From: Ctenosaura bakeri | Lineage: Eukaryota; Chordata; Lepidosauria; Squamata; Iguanidae | Length of the DNA stretch: 64,000 nt | Assembly (NCBI GenBank): GCA_948474755.1 | Contig: CAOLHI010001022.1 | Location: forward strand, 1-64,000 | Direction: 5' to 3' | Shown here: positions 44,421 to 56,490 of the stretch, one piece after another | Layout: each line of letters begins with the position of its first letter | Position numbering within the stretch: position 1 is the first letter of the stretch | Translations under genes and position numbers: made by a program | The notes under the pieces: model-generated | Told to the model about the DNA's origin: nothing | The model's database searches: none | Seen by the model: the letters and a program-made list of their open reading frames with translations, nothing else

Positions 44421-44622
44421 GGCCATTTCCGTACTACACTGTTATAGTGCTATTTTTCCACTGTCAACATCCTATGGCATCCCAGGGTTTGCAGTTTAAG
44501 GAGGAGCATTAAGAATTCTCATCCAGAGAGCTCTATAGCTTCAGTAAATGACAAACCCCACAATTCCACAGGATGTTGAAAGTGGAGTAATAGCACTATA
44601 ATAGTGTAATGCAGGAATGGCC
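44421..44622. mobile_element. Palindromic MITE, full length, CpG-decayed
   Basis: 202 bp, ends GGCCATTTCCGTACTACACT and AGTGTAATGCAGGAATGGCC, complete loop with GAATTCTCATCCAGAGAGCT. Confidence 0.85.
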
Positions 44623-45534
44623 AGAAACAGATAAAAGGAGAGAGCAATTAAGCCTGCCTCACCAGCTACCTGAGCATGTTAAAAACAAAAACAAAAAAAT
44701 CTCAGATCTCTCAGTTTGGCTACCAAAATAGAAATTGTAAGAAAAGTGGAGGCTGATGATAGAAAAAGTAATCCGTTGATGCATTTTGGAAAAAGCCTTA
44801 AAGTAGATTCTACGAGCTTCAAAATGTTTTCATTTATTTATGCAAGGTTTACCTGAATTTCGCAAGGGAGCCAGCACCAAGTAGGGTATATGGTGACTCC
44901 CATGTTAACTGGGTAGTGACTCAGCACTGGGTTTTAGTCTAAAGCTCAAGGAGTTATCCAAGGTGCTAGGCCCAGACTAAAACTCAGAATCAATTCAACC
45001 TCCAGGTGCTGTAGAAGCCGCCAGCTGCCATCAGTGCAAGGCTTTGTCAATAGGAGAGGTGAAAAATATGCCAGCTGCAGGGCTCATAGTTCCTGCTAAA
45101 TTCCCTAGGAGACTCCTGAAGCCCCCAGACCTCTAAAAAATGTTTTTAATTTGGCCAGAAATTGAGTCAAAAAAGCAATTTAAAACCACCCAAACCACAA
45201 AAAACACACCAATTTGGGTCTCTTTGCCCTCCCCCGTCACTATTCCTTCCCCAAGAGGGGGGGAAAAGTCAAAATCAGCAATTTCATGGAACCAGAATTG
45301 ATGTAACATCAAGCAGTTCCTGGAACCAGAAGTTATGCAAAATCATTTTCAAAAGCACCAGAAGCAACAGTGTTGCCTGCAGGGAAGGACCCTCAGCTGA
45401 GATCCAAAATAGTCAGTCATGGCAACCTTTCTGCCTTTGGTGATTCACTGATTTCTTTACATTTTACCCTGCAGTAATTCCCCCCTTTTGTCCTCACAAC
45501 GATCTTTCCAGGTAAGTAAACCACTACATCTTCC

Positions 45535-45722
45535 TGGGTGTAATGGTTCAAGCATTGGACTATGAACCTGGAGACCTGGGTTCAGTTCCCTGCTCGGCCA
45601 TAGAAACCTACTGGGTGACCTTGAGCACATCACATACTCTCAACCTCACAAAAACCCTGTGATAGGTTCACCTTAGGGTTGCCATAAGTCAGAGACAACT
45701 TGAAGGCACACAGCAACAAGAC
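45535..45722 (+). mobile_element. Sauria-type SINE, full length
   Basis: GGTTCAAGCATTGGACTATG head, CCTACTGGGTGACCTTGAGC, and tail CAGAGACAACTTGAAGGCAC. Confidence 0.85.
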
Positions 45723-45752
45723 TGAGAGAGCAAATGGCTCATTAACTTCCAT

Positions 45753-45935
45753 GTTGTTGTTGTGTGCCTTCACATTGTTCTGACTTATGGCAACCCTAAG
45801 GCCAGGGGTTTTCTTGGCAAGATTTGTTCAAAGGGAGTTTGCCTTTGCCCTCTTCTGAGACTGAAAGAGGTCACCCAGTCAGTTTCTGTGGCTGAGCGGG
45901 GATTTGAACCATGTTCTCCAGAGTTATAGTCAAAT
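45753..45935 (-). mobile_element. Sauria-type SINE, inverted relative to its neighbour
   Basis: Starts with the reverse-complement tail TGTTGTTGTGTGCCTTCACA only 30 bp after the previous SINE's tail, making a tail-to-tail inverted pair. Confidence 0.85.
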
Positions 45936-46894
45936 TCTCAAAGGCTAAGTGGAAATTTGAACCTGACTCTTCCAAATCACAGCTTAATACCCTCACTACT
46001 CTCCAGACTACTGGTTAACAAAACAAGCTATACAAACAGACTATCTAGAAGGTGCTGGGTGGGTCTTTTATAAGAGAGTGGGTGACAGAATTTAGAATCC
46101 AGAATGGTGGCAAATTCTTTCATGCTTGCTATGATTACCACATCAAACACATATAAACCTCCAAACCTGATTGCCATGTAAAGCATAAAGTGGCATTAGC
46201 ACTAATGCCCATTTTAAAAGTAAAATACTAAGGCCAGAACTATTTCGGGAACTTGTTCTGGCTTAACTAGGGGTTATGTCAGGGCAGACATTGCACGAGG
46301 ATCTAGTACACGTACCAGTAATCACAGCTCTTTGAGTCCATTGTTTTCTGGATATTATTTTATGACAAAATTCAGAAGATAGTAAACAGGTAAAAGTTTA
46401 CTGACATGGCATTATTCTAAAGTGTCTGGTTTCCTACAGGGGGACGCATCGCCAGATCTGTTATGTGAAGTCAGCAGGGCCAAATGAAGCAGACTTGAAA
46501 ACAAGATAATGGAAATTGTAAGGTGTAATGGATGCCATGAGACTACATGCCTACAGTTATGACCACTTTATAGGACTTTTGATTGACAACATGCTTGATA
46601 ATGCTTTATTAATCACAGCACTTCAAAGCAGATCATTATCACCCCCATTTTACAGAAGTGAGAAAGTGGCTTGCCTAAGGCCACCTCATGAATTCTTGAG
46701 TGGGAGGGTTTGGGGTATGCCAGGCCAAGGTTGGGAGTGAAGTTCAGTTCAGACATGTCAGGGTTTAATCTGAAGTGTTAAACTTTCTCATCGTGGGAAT
46801 CTGTGGGTCAAGAGCAGTGATCAGATTGGAAGCTTCTATCAGAGCTGTAGCTTAAGAGGGTGGCAGAGCATGTAAGTGTTTTAGGTTGCTAATC

Positions 46895-47397
46895 CATGCT
46901 CAGGTAGGACTGAAAAAGGCTCCTGCCCTAGAAGCCAAGATGACCAACCTGAGGCTGTCATACTTTGGCCATATCATGAGAAGACATGAGTCACTAGAAA
47001 AGACAATGGCCATTTCTGCACTACACTGTTATAGAGCTATTATTCCACTTTCAACATCGTGTGGAATTCTGGGGTTTGTAGTTCACTGAGGCCAAAGAGC
47101 TCTCTGGTTGAGAATTCTAAATGCCCCTCCCTAAATTGCAAGCCCCAGGATTCCATAGGAGGTTGAAAGTGGAATAGTAGTGCTATGACAGTGTAATGCA
47201 GAAATTGCCAATAATGCTCAGTAAGGTAGAAGGCAGTAGGAAAAGAAGAAGACTGCATTACAGATGGATAGACTTAATCAGGGAAGACATGTTACTGACT
47301 CTGCAAGACCTGAGCAGGGCAGTTGGAGGCTTGGACATCTCTTATCCGTAGGGTCACACAGGTCGAGGTCAACTTCTCTGCAGTTAACGACAACAAA
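46895..47397 (+). mobile_element. BovB/RTE LINE 3' end, split by a MITE
   Basis: Encodes the C-terminal tail of an RTE-type reverse transcriptase polyprotein: LSYFGHIMRRHESLEKT before the inserted element at 47008-47209, then IMLSKVEGSRKRRRLHYRWI and LIREDMLLTLQDLSRAV. This conserved segment is characteristic of BovB. A frameshift/stop follows (near ISYP), and the element ends in ACGACAACAAAA. Only the last few hundred bases are present. Confidence 0.8.
47008..47209. mobile_element. Palindromic MITE nested in BovB
   Basis: 202 bp. AAT is duplicated at 47005-47007 and 47210-47212. Removing the element and one AAT restores the BovB frame (K-T-I-M-L), which fixes the exact ends (GGCCATTT...AAATTGCC) and the 3-bp target duplication. 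Confidence 0.9.
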
Positions 47398-47700
47398 AAT
47401 GGAAAGGTGCTGTTGGTCATATCTGATCAGGGTGGGCAGAGTTCAGTTGCTGTTTTATTAGAATCTCAAGACCCACGAATCAGAGCCAAGTTCAAAATAA
47501 ATGCTGATAGGATTGAAAAAATTCTGAATCCAGGGATTTATTTGAAACACCATGGCCAAATGGAGCTAACAGTCCTTCCACAAACAAATCCAGCTCCCGT
47601 TAGACCAAGATTTCTTCAGGAGTATAATATGGCATTGGGTGTGGAGGCAGATTTTGCTGTTGCTATTGTTAAAAAACTGGAAGTTTGTGATCCTCACTGA
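47398..47700 (+). pseudogene. Unidentified coding-like frame next to the BovB 3' end
   Basis: Directly after the BovB-like tail (ending ACGACAACAAAA), the frame runs open for 100 codons to a TGA at 47698-47700. The peptide is compositionally protein-like, for example VLLVISDQGGQSSVAVLLES, then an NADRIEKILNPGIYL stretch, then LGVEADFAVAIVKKLEV. There is no AUG at the left edge and no convincing splice site at either end, so it may be a fragment of a retroposed or otherwise captured gene, possibly of viral origin. I do not recognise the family. Chance cannot be excluded, although the amino-acid pattern argues against it. Confidence 0.35.
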
Positions 47701-47854
47701 TCAGTTGCAAAACACCCAGAGAACTACCAGTAGATCTTGAACCACAATCTGACTACCCACAGTATTTTCCTGGAAAGTTACTTTGTTGGACTACAGTTCT
47801 CAGAATCTCCTGGCCTTGCTGGTTGAATGATTCTAGGGGTTGTTATCTGGCTTT

Positions 47855-47990
47855 TCCATAGCTGTCTCTGACTTATGGCAACTCTAAGATCACAGGATTT
47901 TCTTAGCGCGATTTCTTCGGGGGGGGGGTTGCCTTTGCCTTCCTCTGAGCCTGAGAGAGTGTGACTTGCCCAAGGTCATACCAAACTAGA
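47855..47990 (-). mobile_element. Sauria-type SINE, partial
   Basis: TCTGACTTATGGCAACTCTA, a G-run, TTGCCTTTGCCTTCCTCTGA and GTGTGACTTGCCCAAGGTCA. Head missing. 47991-48980 shows nothing beyond a CTCCAGATGT-type repeat fragment near 48780. Confidence 0.75.
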
Positions 47991-48984
47991 TAAATCAGTG
48001 CCATACTTGTTACAAGGCAGCTGCTTCCTATGTATGGCTTTGTCTTCCAACCTTTTGAGACTTCCTGCTGTATTGCAATGTATTTTCCTTTGCCAGCCTA
48101 ACCTTACAAATATTTATTAAAATGTGGTTGCATGTGGCACTGAATAAGACTCTATTTTTCCTTGCCTTCAGAGTCACCCAGAGGTGCCCTGTTTTGGAAG
48201 TATTGTTCAGTTTTTCCCTCCAACTGTCTTTTGAGTGTGAAGAAAGGAAGAGGACAAACAAATTTGCCAGTCAGATGCTAACTTTGCAGCATTGCTATGT
48301 GCTTCAAGAATGTAGCACTCGCATGCCAAGAAGTCCAGTTGTATATTACTTCAGGAGCAGAGAATGTGTGACCCTGCAGAGGTTGTTAGACTGCAACTCC
48401 TATTCATCACATTCATCCTAGTTAGTGGTGAGGGATGATGAGAATGGCAGTCCAACAATATTTGACTATGTATTTCCCATCTCAACTCTACCATTTACTT
48501 TGATCAAGCCCACTAAGTTTTTTAAAAATACATTCTTTTTTAAAGGCACTTCTATCACACCTTTGCTCAGTGACCTCACCCAGATAATAAAAAAGGGAGT
48601 GAAACAATGTAAAAAGTGAAAACAATTTAAAAAACAGACTGAAACAGCAGAGAGAAGAAAGCTTTAGAAGTACTAACCATGGAAACTATTATTTACCCAA
48701 AGATTGTAATACTGTTTTGGTTAGAGAAAACCCTAAAAGCCTTCCAAAAAAGTTGTAAGCAAGCAGTGACTAATTGTGGCCCTCCAGATGTTTCTGGGCT
48801 CATGTTTGGCTATGCTGGCTAGGGCTGACTGGGGCTACAGGGACAGAAACTCATGGAGAGCCACAGTTGCCCACTCCTTGGTTTAAAGTTTAAACCATCC
48901 TACAGAAGGCTAATAGAAGGAAGTGTGGGACAAACCTTCCTTGGGAGGGAGTTCCAGCATCTGGGAAAAAAGCCAACCTGGGAC

Positions 48985-49383
48985 AGAATCACAGTTTTAA
49001 AAGAAGACTTGCATTGGCTGCCAGCATGTTTCCAAACTAAATTCAATGCATGATAACATTTAAGGCCTGAACTGCTTGAGACATCAACGCTTGAAGGGCT
49101 GTTTCTCCCTAAATATGCCTGAATGAGGCTTATATGTCTATATTATGTCTGCTGGGGAGGGGGTCCTCTGTGTCTCGCCAATGATGTCGCTAACATTTTG
49201 CCTGAAGACATAGGCTATAGAACCAGGGGCATAGAAAACAGTTTTAAGAAGCTGTGGCTCTTGGTGTAGAACTGTCTACTTCCTCAGAGATCTCCATAGC
49301 CCAGAAGAACAACTTTCTAGGAAAAAGCAAAGAGGCTTTTACTCTGCATATTTATGATTCAATTCAGAAATAATAGCATTGTT
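48985..49383 (+). mobile_element. L2/CR1-like LINE 3' fragment
   Basis: GACTTGCATTGGCTGCCAGC followed by TTTAAGGCCTGAACTGCTTG matches the reverse transcriptase C-terminal/3' region of L2-type LINEs. Heavily decayed. Confidence 0.5.
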
Positions 49384-49391
49384 TTGCATAC

Positions 49392-49760
49392 TCTCCAACT
49401 GTCCCAATTTGGCAGGGACAGTCCTGATAAATTCTTTGTCGGCCCATTTTTTCTCAGCTGCCTTTAAAATGTCCTAGTTTCTCATTCCTCCTCCCGCTTT
49501 CTCTCTTTGTCCTTGGCTTACTTCAGTTGCTACCAACAGAGTTCAAAGGACAAAAATAGTTTGTACTCAATTAAATCAGAGAGTAGAGCAGAGAGGAGGG
49601 AATCTTGCCCTTCCCTGTAGATTTAGGCAAAAGGAAACTGCTGCAGCATTTCCTGGCTTGTGTGTTCTTCCTCATTAAAACGTTTTGTCATCTTGATCAA
49701 ATTGTGATGTTGCTTGGTCACATGTGTTCAGCGTATGATTTTGCTATGTTGTACAGTCTG
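49392..49760 (+). repeat. Dispersed repeat family A, copy 2
   Basis: CTCTCCAACTGTCCCAATTT, AATCTTGCCCTTCCCTGTAG and TGTTGCTTGGTCACATGTGT parallel the copy at 3062. 49761-50730 holds nothing recognisable. Confidence 0.65.
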
Positions 49761-50732
49761 TGAACAGTTGAGGCCTACTGTGCAGATTGAGGTTGAACAT
49801 TTTTTAAACAAGGCAATGTAGGGAGTTATGTAAATGTAGAAGCTGATGACTTAAATGACTCCTTATTTTCCAAGATAGGAGACTGGGAATGAAAGTCCAC
49901 TCTTTCTGTCTTCAGGCAGATCAAACAATCTTCTATGCCTGGGGTTACTCTTCTGAAAGATTAATGACTTTGTATCGCCATACAGAGGTGGAGTGCCACA
50001 ATTAATTTTTCAAAGAGCTCTGAGCAAAGGGACCTATTAGAGCACAAAGCTGTGTTGTTAATTACACACCTCTCATCTTAAGTATTTTAATAAACTCTCT
50101 TCTGCAGCAACAATTACTAGGTTCCTCTGGACAAATACATCAGCTGTTCCTTAGAGCTGGCAAGTACAGGTCACTCCAGCATGTGGTCTGTCTGAATAGG
50201 AACCTGAAAAATCAGCATTTCCCTTCACAGCTTGAATAGTAAATATAGAAACACTTGTGACCCTATTATCTTTAGATGTGACTAAACCCCACAGTTTCCT
50301 GCATGTGACTCAGTGGTGTATATTCAGTACATTAGTTTCTACAAAGGAGAAATATTTTCCTAAAAGGTCTAAACAACTACCTTTGACACAATCTGTGAAA
50401 ATTGCAAACGGAAATAGAAGTGGGAGGGAGAATAGGAAATTTATATCTATATTGCATATATTTTAATATAAATTCAGTAGCATATTTAACCAATCTGTAA
50501 AATCAGGAATGTGTTCCTGTGATGAGTGCCATTCGTACCAGCAATCTTGTGGCAATTTCTTTATTTTATTCTTGCATTTCCCAACCCACTGCCTTTCAAA
50601 CTGGATAGACTACAACTCCCATAATTCATTTTCCATAGTGGTTGGGAGGAAATCTCGAGAGCCTTGACTTGCAAAATGTTATGTTGTATAGAAATTGTGT
50701 ATCTTGCCCATCTAATGTTTGTGTACCATTCA

Positions 50733-50960
50733 GAGGAGAGCCAACGCGGGGTAGCAGTTTAAGCATTGGACTACAATCCAAAATACCAGGATTCGAATAC
50801 ATGCTCAGCCTTGGAAAGACCTTAGGCAAGTCACACTCTCTCAGCCTCAGAGGACAGCAGAAGCAAATGCCCTCTGAAAACATCTTGCCAAGACAACAAT
50901 GTGATAGGTTCACCTTAGGGTTGCTGTAAATTGGAAAGAAAGCACACAGCAACAACCAGC
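50733..50960 (+). mobile_element. Sauria-type SINE, full length
   Basis: GAGAGCCAACGCGGGGTAGC head, CAAGTCACACTCTCTCAGCC, tail GAAAGAAAGCACACAGCAAC. Confidence 0.85.
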
Positions 50961-51363
50961 TCACAATTTAAAATGCAAATAAAGTATAAAACAATGTTTG
51001 TTTGTTTTTTAAAAAAACACACAATACAAAGAGAGATAAGTATATACCTAAGCCTCTCATAAATGGGTGCCTTTCAGTTTTATTTGACTACTATCACACT
51101 GGTCATGAGTGAGGGGATGATAGAAGCTAGAGCCCAACACATTTTGGAGGAGGGGTTTTACATGTTTTTAATACATTGGTAAATTTTTTTTTTTTGTTCA
51201 GGGAAACATTTGTCTTACTAAATAGATGATTTCTATATGGTAAATCCCTTGTGCAGAAGACTTTTAATCCAATTGCAGATTAAGAAGGACGAGATCTCCT
51301 CTTTAAATTGGTGTTACTGTAGTTTATAGTCCGGGCCTGAGGTCTACTAAATATCATTTGATA

Positions 51364-52262
51364 TCAAGAAATTGGCCATCCCAAACGGTTCCACTTCACG
51401 TGCTTGCAAGGCCCCCAGACAAGCACACACACGGACACGGCTGAAATAGCTGAACAATACAAGATAAATTCAGGCAGGCCAGTAATTTGCCAGAATGCAG
51501 CTTCAGGAGGCCTCCAGGCAAGAACACGTTGAGCCTTTATTATGTATGCATGCAGCATACAAAAGATTCTCTGCCCCGAGCAGGCAGCTTGATGAGATTA
51601 GCGCTTCTTGAATAGCCAACTGTCAAGCACTCCCCATTTGCATACTGTCTGCGCTATTGACAACTCTGTCAAAATTCAAACATTCAAAGTACTGACTTTT
51701 GGAGGCTTTGTCTCTAACCTGAAACCCATTGTTTCCCCTGGGAATGGACTAGCCTTCAAGCACATTTTCCCCTATAAGGGCCCCTGATTTTGAGCACTTC
51801 TTTGGATCGCTCAGATTGCTCCTGGCTTCCATCCCACTTTGCTGCCACTCCGTTCACCGAGCCTTCCCCTCAGCTTCCACGTGCTGAGAATCTCCGCTCC
51901 AACTGACTTTTCTTCTGACTACCCGGGCTACAGGATCAGGTGTAGTATTTCCCCTGAAAAATCCCTCTCAAAATCCTCTATCAAATCTCCTACCTTTATC
52001 TTCTTAGGTCTGTGTGAGTGATTGCATACATACGCATTGACTGTCTTTTTAAAATAAAGGAAAACAATTATTATTTACTTCTGCTTCGTTTGTGACTCGG
52101 CCTGATCCCATAAACATTGGGTCCAAGATCTCGCTAGGTTGCCCTGCCTCTTGCATTGCTATAGCTTGTGCTCTTGCTAATTCCCATTCCCCATTATTTG
52201 GAACACATTGAGGTGTCCCTCATGGGACCCCAGAAATCAGGGTAACATTGGCCCCTCCACAT
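51364..52262 (+). mobile_element. Possible solo LTR of a retrovirus-like element
   Basis: A GC-richer block unlike its flanks, with CCCTATAAGGGCC (TATA at 51773) and AATAAAGG at 52053-52060 about 280 bp later. Then comes a GTGACTCGGCCTGATCCC stretch and a possible junction near AACATTGGCCCC at 52246. This layout (U3, TATA, R, polyadenylation signal, U5) suits an LTR. No gag, pol or env remnant is adjacent and no target duplication was found, so the limits are rough. A decayed gene fragment is an alternative. Confidence 0.35.
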
Positions 52263-52750
52263 GTACAGCATGGCGTATGCAGGATGGAGGTTTAGCATAC
52301 GCCCCATTCCCACCCATATTTTAACGTACAAACATAATGCCTGAAGAGAATGTCAGTGACTGTTAATAATGGAGTTATTCCACAAGTATATGAGAATAGA
52401 ACTTAGAGGGAGATTCTTCCAGGTTTTCCCTCAGTCTCTTCATCGTCACAGGCACGTCAGATGGAGACATTTCTATGGCTTCTCCCAGGATGTGGAATTC
52501 CATTCCACAACAAGCTAAGCTAGCCTCACCTCTGCTTTCCTTGTTTAAAATAGCTTTCAATGATTAAGCAGGTTCCTGCAGAAAGGTCTTTTAATGTAGG
52601 AGAGTTTTGCTGTACCTTTATCCTCATAGTTTTAGATGCTTTTCATTTTTTTAAAAAAAATAGTGTCATTTTCAATGGAGGAGTTTGTTTGCTTTTAACA
52701 TTTTTTTTAACTATTAACTGGTTTTAGGTGTATTTTTCTTTTTAATCTAT

Positions 52751-52908
52751 GGCCATTTCTATACTACACTCTTATAGCACGATTATTCCACTTTCAACAT
52801 CCTATGGAATCCTGGGGTTTGTAGTTTCATTCCATAGGATTCCATAGGATTCCATAGGATGTTGAAAGTGGAATAATCATGCTATAAAAGTGTAGTGCGG
52901 AAATGGCC
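52751..52908. mobile_element. Palindromic MITE with internal triplication
   Basis: Ends GGCCATTTCTATACTACACT and AGTGTAGTGCGGAAATGGCC, with TAT at 52748-52750 and 52909-52911. The loop holds three tandem copies of CCATAGGATT. 52909-54050 shows no other feature apart from short CT/GA runs. Confidence 0.85.
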
Positions 52909-54049
52909 TATGCCATCTTGAGCTGGATTTCTTTCGTTCTTTCTGTCAGTCTTTCTTTCTTTGAAATATATATATGTCACCTCATAGTCCACAAGGCCCT
53001 GCCAAACCAATGCACAACAAATAAAAGCAATTAAAACAGTTACAGAGGTTTTTGAAAACCTAATTAAAATCCTTTTTCATTTTTTTTTTTAAAAAACAGT
53101 CTTAAAAACAATTCATAAGTATTACTTTACAAACTGAGAGAAAGGCAGGACACAAAAGAAATAGAAATTTAAAAGATGATGTTTGTATCTTAAATAAGGT
53201 GCAAATTCTTTCTCTTCCTTCACTTTGTTTGTGTGTGTTTGTGCGCATGCTTCAGTTTCACATTCTCAAACTGAAGATTTTTTTTTCTCATTCTGTTCCA
53301 CAGTCTCCTTCTACTCCCTCTCCCCCACGCTCTCTTTCACAAATTCTCACTTGAGGCAATTGTGGTTCTCTTTTAAAATCTCTCTCTTCTGCCTGCCTGC
53401 CCCTCCTCACTCAGAATGAGAGAGAGAGACCGCTTACCTTAGGGCTGGCCGAAGACAGTTTCATGTCCGAGGCAGAACAGCAAATAAAGCCTACCATTCG
53501 ATGCACCTATGAAGGTGCATAGCATCAAAACTAGCTAAGTGATTTTGGGAAAAGCCCATTTGCTACTTTACAACAACAGTACATTGAATAACTTAATCAA
53601 TTACCACTACCCCGTTCCATGACACCTAGAATCAGCTGCCTGAGGTGTCCGCCTCCCTCTGCCTAATGATAAGGCAGTCTTCTACTGAAGGGATGAATCG
53701 TCTTGCCCGGGGACTCTGATGGGTTTCACATTCCTGCAATATTTTTGGCCAAGAAATCTCCCAAACAAAAGAAAGGTTTGGCCAGGAATGGTTAGTCCAC
53801 AGACACATTCTTGCCCTTCCTGTGCTTCGGTTTTCCAAACAAATGAACTACAAAACCTATTCAAATATTGTAACTTTGGAAAGTTGCTTTTTTGGACCAC
53901 ATCTCCCAGAATTCCCCAGCCAGGCTAGAGAATTCTGGGAGCTGCTGTCACCAAAAATAATCTTTTCAGGACCTGTGAAACACTGATGGAATAAATAAAG
54001 AGGCACATTGCTGCCCTCTATTTCACCAATCAGGACTGATTCACACTGT

Positions 54050-54230
54050 ATAATTATAGCACCATGATTCCACTTTAATTGCCATGGCAACACCCTCTGG
54101 AATCCTTGGATTTGGCATTCAGGGAGAGGTATTTAGGATTCTCAGCCAGAGAGCCAAGTGCCTCCTCAAACTGCAAACCCAGGATTCAATAGGATGCAGC
54201 CATACCATTGTATTGAGTGAAAGGGGCCCA
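54050..54230. mobile_element. Related palindromic DNA element, different ends
   Basis: CACTGTATAATTATAGCACC, ATTCCACTTTAATTGCCATG, GAATCCTTGGATTTGGCATT, and CTCCTCAAACTGCAAACCCA. Similar interior to the dominant family but with a longer central insertion and unlike termini. Confidence 0.55.
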
Positions 54231-54805
54231 GGAAACACTTGTCTTTCCCATGCCATATGTACAGACTACCACATTTTCGCCACAATGGGAAGGAAATAAA
54301 AAGGCCCTAAAAAGTTGTGTTGAATTCTTTCTAGTGAAATTATTCTGCCCTCCAGATATTTTGGACTGCAGCTTCCAAAAGCCTCAATGAGCATGGCCTA
54401 CAGCCAGGGATTTTAGGTGTTAATATCCCAAACATCTGGAAAGCCAAAAGCTTAACCACCTTGAATCCTGTTGTTAGTCCTGGCTACCATAGACCCAATT
54501 ACTCAGCGGGATTTACCTAAGTGTTGATTCACCACTCAACAATTGAATGAATCCACTCTAGTTGGGACGAGCCAATCGGAAGTCAGCCATAGTCTGTTTT
54601 CAGAAGGCAACATGCATTTCCTCACTTCCAGTATTGGTTGTAAGTGACCAAGAAATGCAACCATTTAAAATTCAACAACAATAAAAGCAACAACAAAAGT
54701 TTGAAAGCTGTGTAGAAATAATCACAAAGAAGAAAACAGAAATAGCTTAAAAGCTGAGGCATGTAAGCCTGGGAAAATAAAAGGTTTTTGCCTGATGCCA
54801 AAATT

Positions 54806-54990
54806 TTGTTGTTGTGTGCTTCAAGTTGTTTCCAACTTGTGGCGACCCTAAGGTGACCCTATCATGGATTTTTCTGAGACAGAATGTGTGATGCTCCCAA
54901 GGTCACCCTGTGGTTTTCCATGCCTGAGCAAAGAATCGAACGCTGGTCTCCAGGGCTGTCCAGTTTTCAAATCACTACACAATTACACCA
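54806..54990 (-). mobile_element. Sauria-type SINE
   Basis: GTTGTTGTGTGCTTCAAGTT tail, then GTGATGCTCCCAAGGTCACC, then CGAACGCTGGTCTCCAG. Confidence 0.8.
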
Positions 54991-55059
54991 AGGCAAAAGG
55001 CAGGCAAACCTTTCAGTCAAGAGCTGCAGTAGGTACATGTGGAGAAAGGTAGATACCAA

Positions 55060-55790
55060 AATTGTCCATGTTGAATTCATTTTGTCAGTTTTGGCCCAAT
55101 TCTCTAATCTATTGAGGCCGTCTTGAATCCTAATTTTGTCTCCTAGGGTATTAGTTAGTCTTTATTTTGATGAAGATCCCTTCTGTTCAATCATCCAACA
55201 TCATAAAGATCTTGAACAACACCAGACCCAGGACAGAACTCTGTGGTACCCCATTAGTTGTCTCTCTCCAAGATAAACAGGAACCATTAGCAAGCATTCT
55301 TTGGGCTCAGTTGGTCAGCCAGCTACAAGTACACCTAAGAGCAGCATTGTCTAGCTCATATTTTACCAGTTTGTCAACAATAATATCATGAGGGATCTTG
55401 TCAAAAGTATTACTGAAATCAAGATACAACACATCTACAGTATCCCCCTGTTCTACCAAGCATGTAACTGTAAGATTAGTCTGACATGATTTGTTTATGC
55501 TGGCTGTCAGTAATCACAGCATTCTTTACTAGTTGTTCACTGATTTGACTCTTTAATGCTCTGTTTTAGATGTTTGCTGGGTACTGATGTCAAGCTAAGG
55601 CATCTTTTTGAAGATGGAGAAAACATTGTTTGCCTCCAGTCTGTGAGAATTCTTCTGTTCTCTGACTTCTCAAAGATTATTGGCAAAGACTCTGATAATA
55701 CACCAGCAAGTTCCTTTAATACTCTTAGATTCAGTTAATCTAGCCTTGGTGACTTGGATTCATTTAAAACAGCTAAGTATTTTTGTATAA
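55060..55790 (-). mobile_element. CR1/L3-like LINE reverse transcriptase fragment
   Basis: On the minus strand around 55420-55290 the translation reads YLDFSNTFDKIPHDIIVDKL, the conserved LDFSKAFD-type block of LINE reverse transcriptases; the flanking sequence keeps the order expected of CR1 ORF2. Stops and frameshifts are present, so it is dead. Confidence 0.75.
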
Positions 55791-56099
55791 CATTTTTATT
55801 TATTCTGGGCTGCAGTGCCCTCACTATATTATGTGTTCTGTTTGCACTAGGCAAAATTGAACACTGTTTCCCTTTTGAGAAAGAATCAAGGCAAAGAAGA
55901 TGTTAAGGAATTCTGTCTTCTTTCTCTCCCTTATTAGCATTTGAACATTTTCTTCCTAGAGTGGCCCTGTTGCTTCCTTGTTCTTCCTCAAAACTAAAAA
56001 CAGACAAGAAGAGAAAATACTGTAAATCCCTTTTGAATCTCTCTTGCAAACCTGAGCTCATTCTGAGCTTTAGCCTTTTCTGACTTCTCCCAACAAGTA

Positions 56100-56435
56100 C
56101 AGTTGGCCCACCACATCCAAAGGTTCTGCATCCACAGATTCAACCAACCACACCTTGAAAACATTTGGGGGGAAAAGTCCAAAAACCAAACCTTGATTTT
56201 GCCGTGCAACAAGCCATATGGTGATATGTAGGCATATCCTGCTGTAGACTCCCACTATTTCACAGATCCTTACGTTCTCTCCAGCATTCATTTGTCGTTC
56301 ACCGTTTTATATAAAGGATGTCAATCTATTAACACATTGTATATAATGGGACTTGAGCATCCATGGATACTGTTATCTACGGTGGGGTGGTGGTGGTCCA
56401 GGAACCAAAGCTCAGCAGATACCAAGGGCCCTCTG
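56100..56435. mobile_element. Tigger-like MITE with TA duplication
   Basis: CAGTTGGCCCACCACATCCA to CCAAGGGCCCTCTG, TA at 56098-56099 and 56436-56437. Longer version of 7791-7978. Confidence 0.75.
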
Positions 56436-56490
56436 TACTGGCTATATCTTTGTTTTCGTTTTGGGGATTTCCCTGTTCTTCCATTTCTTA

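Noticed and set aside
45535..45610. tRNA gene in the SINE heads
   Set aside because: Box-like sequences are present but no cloverleaf can be closed; these are tRNA-derived SINEs.
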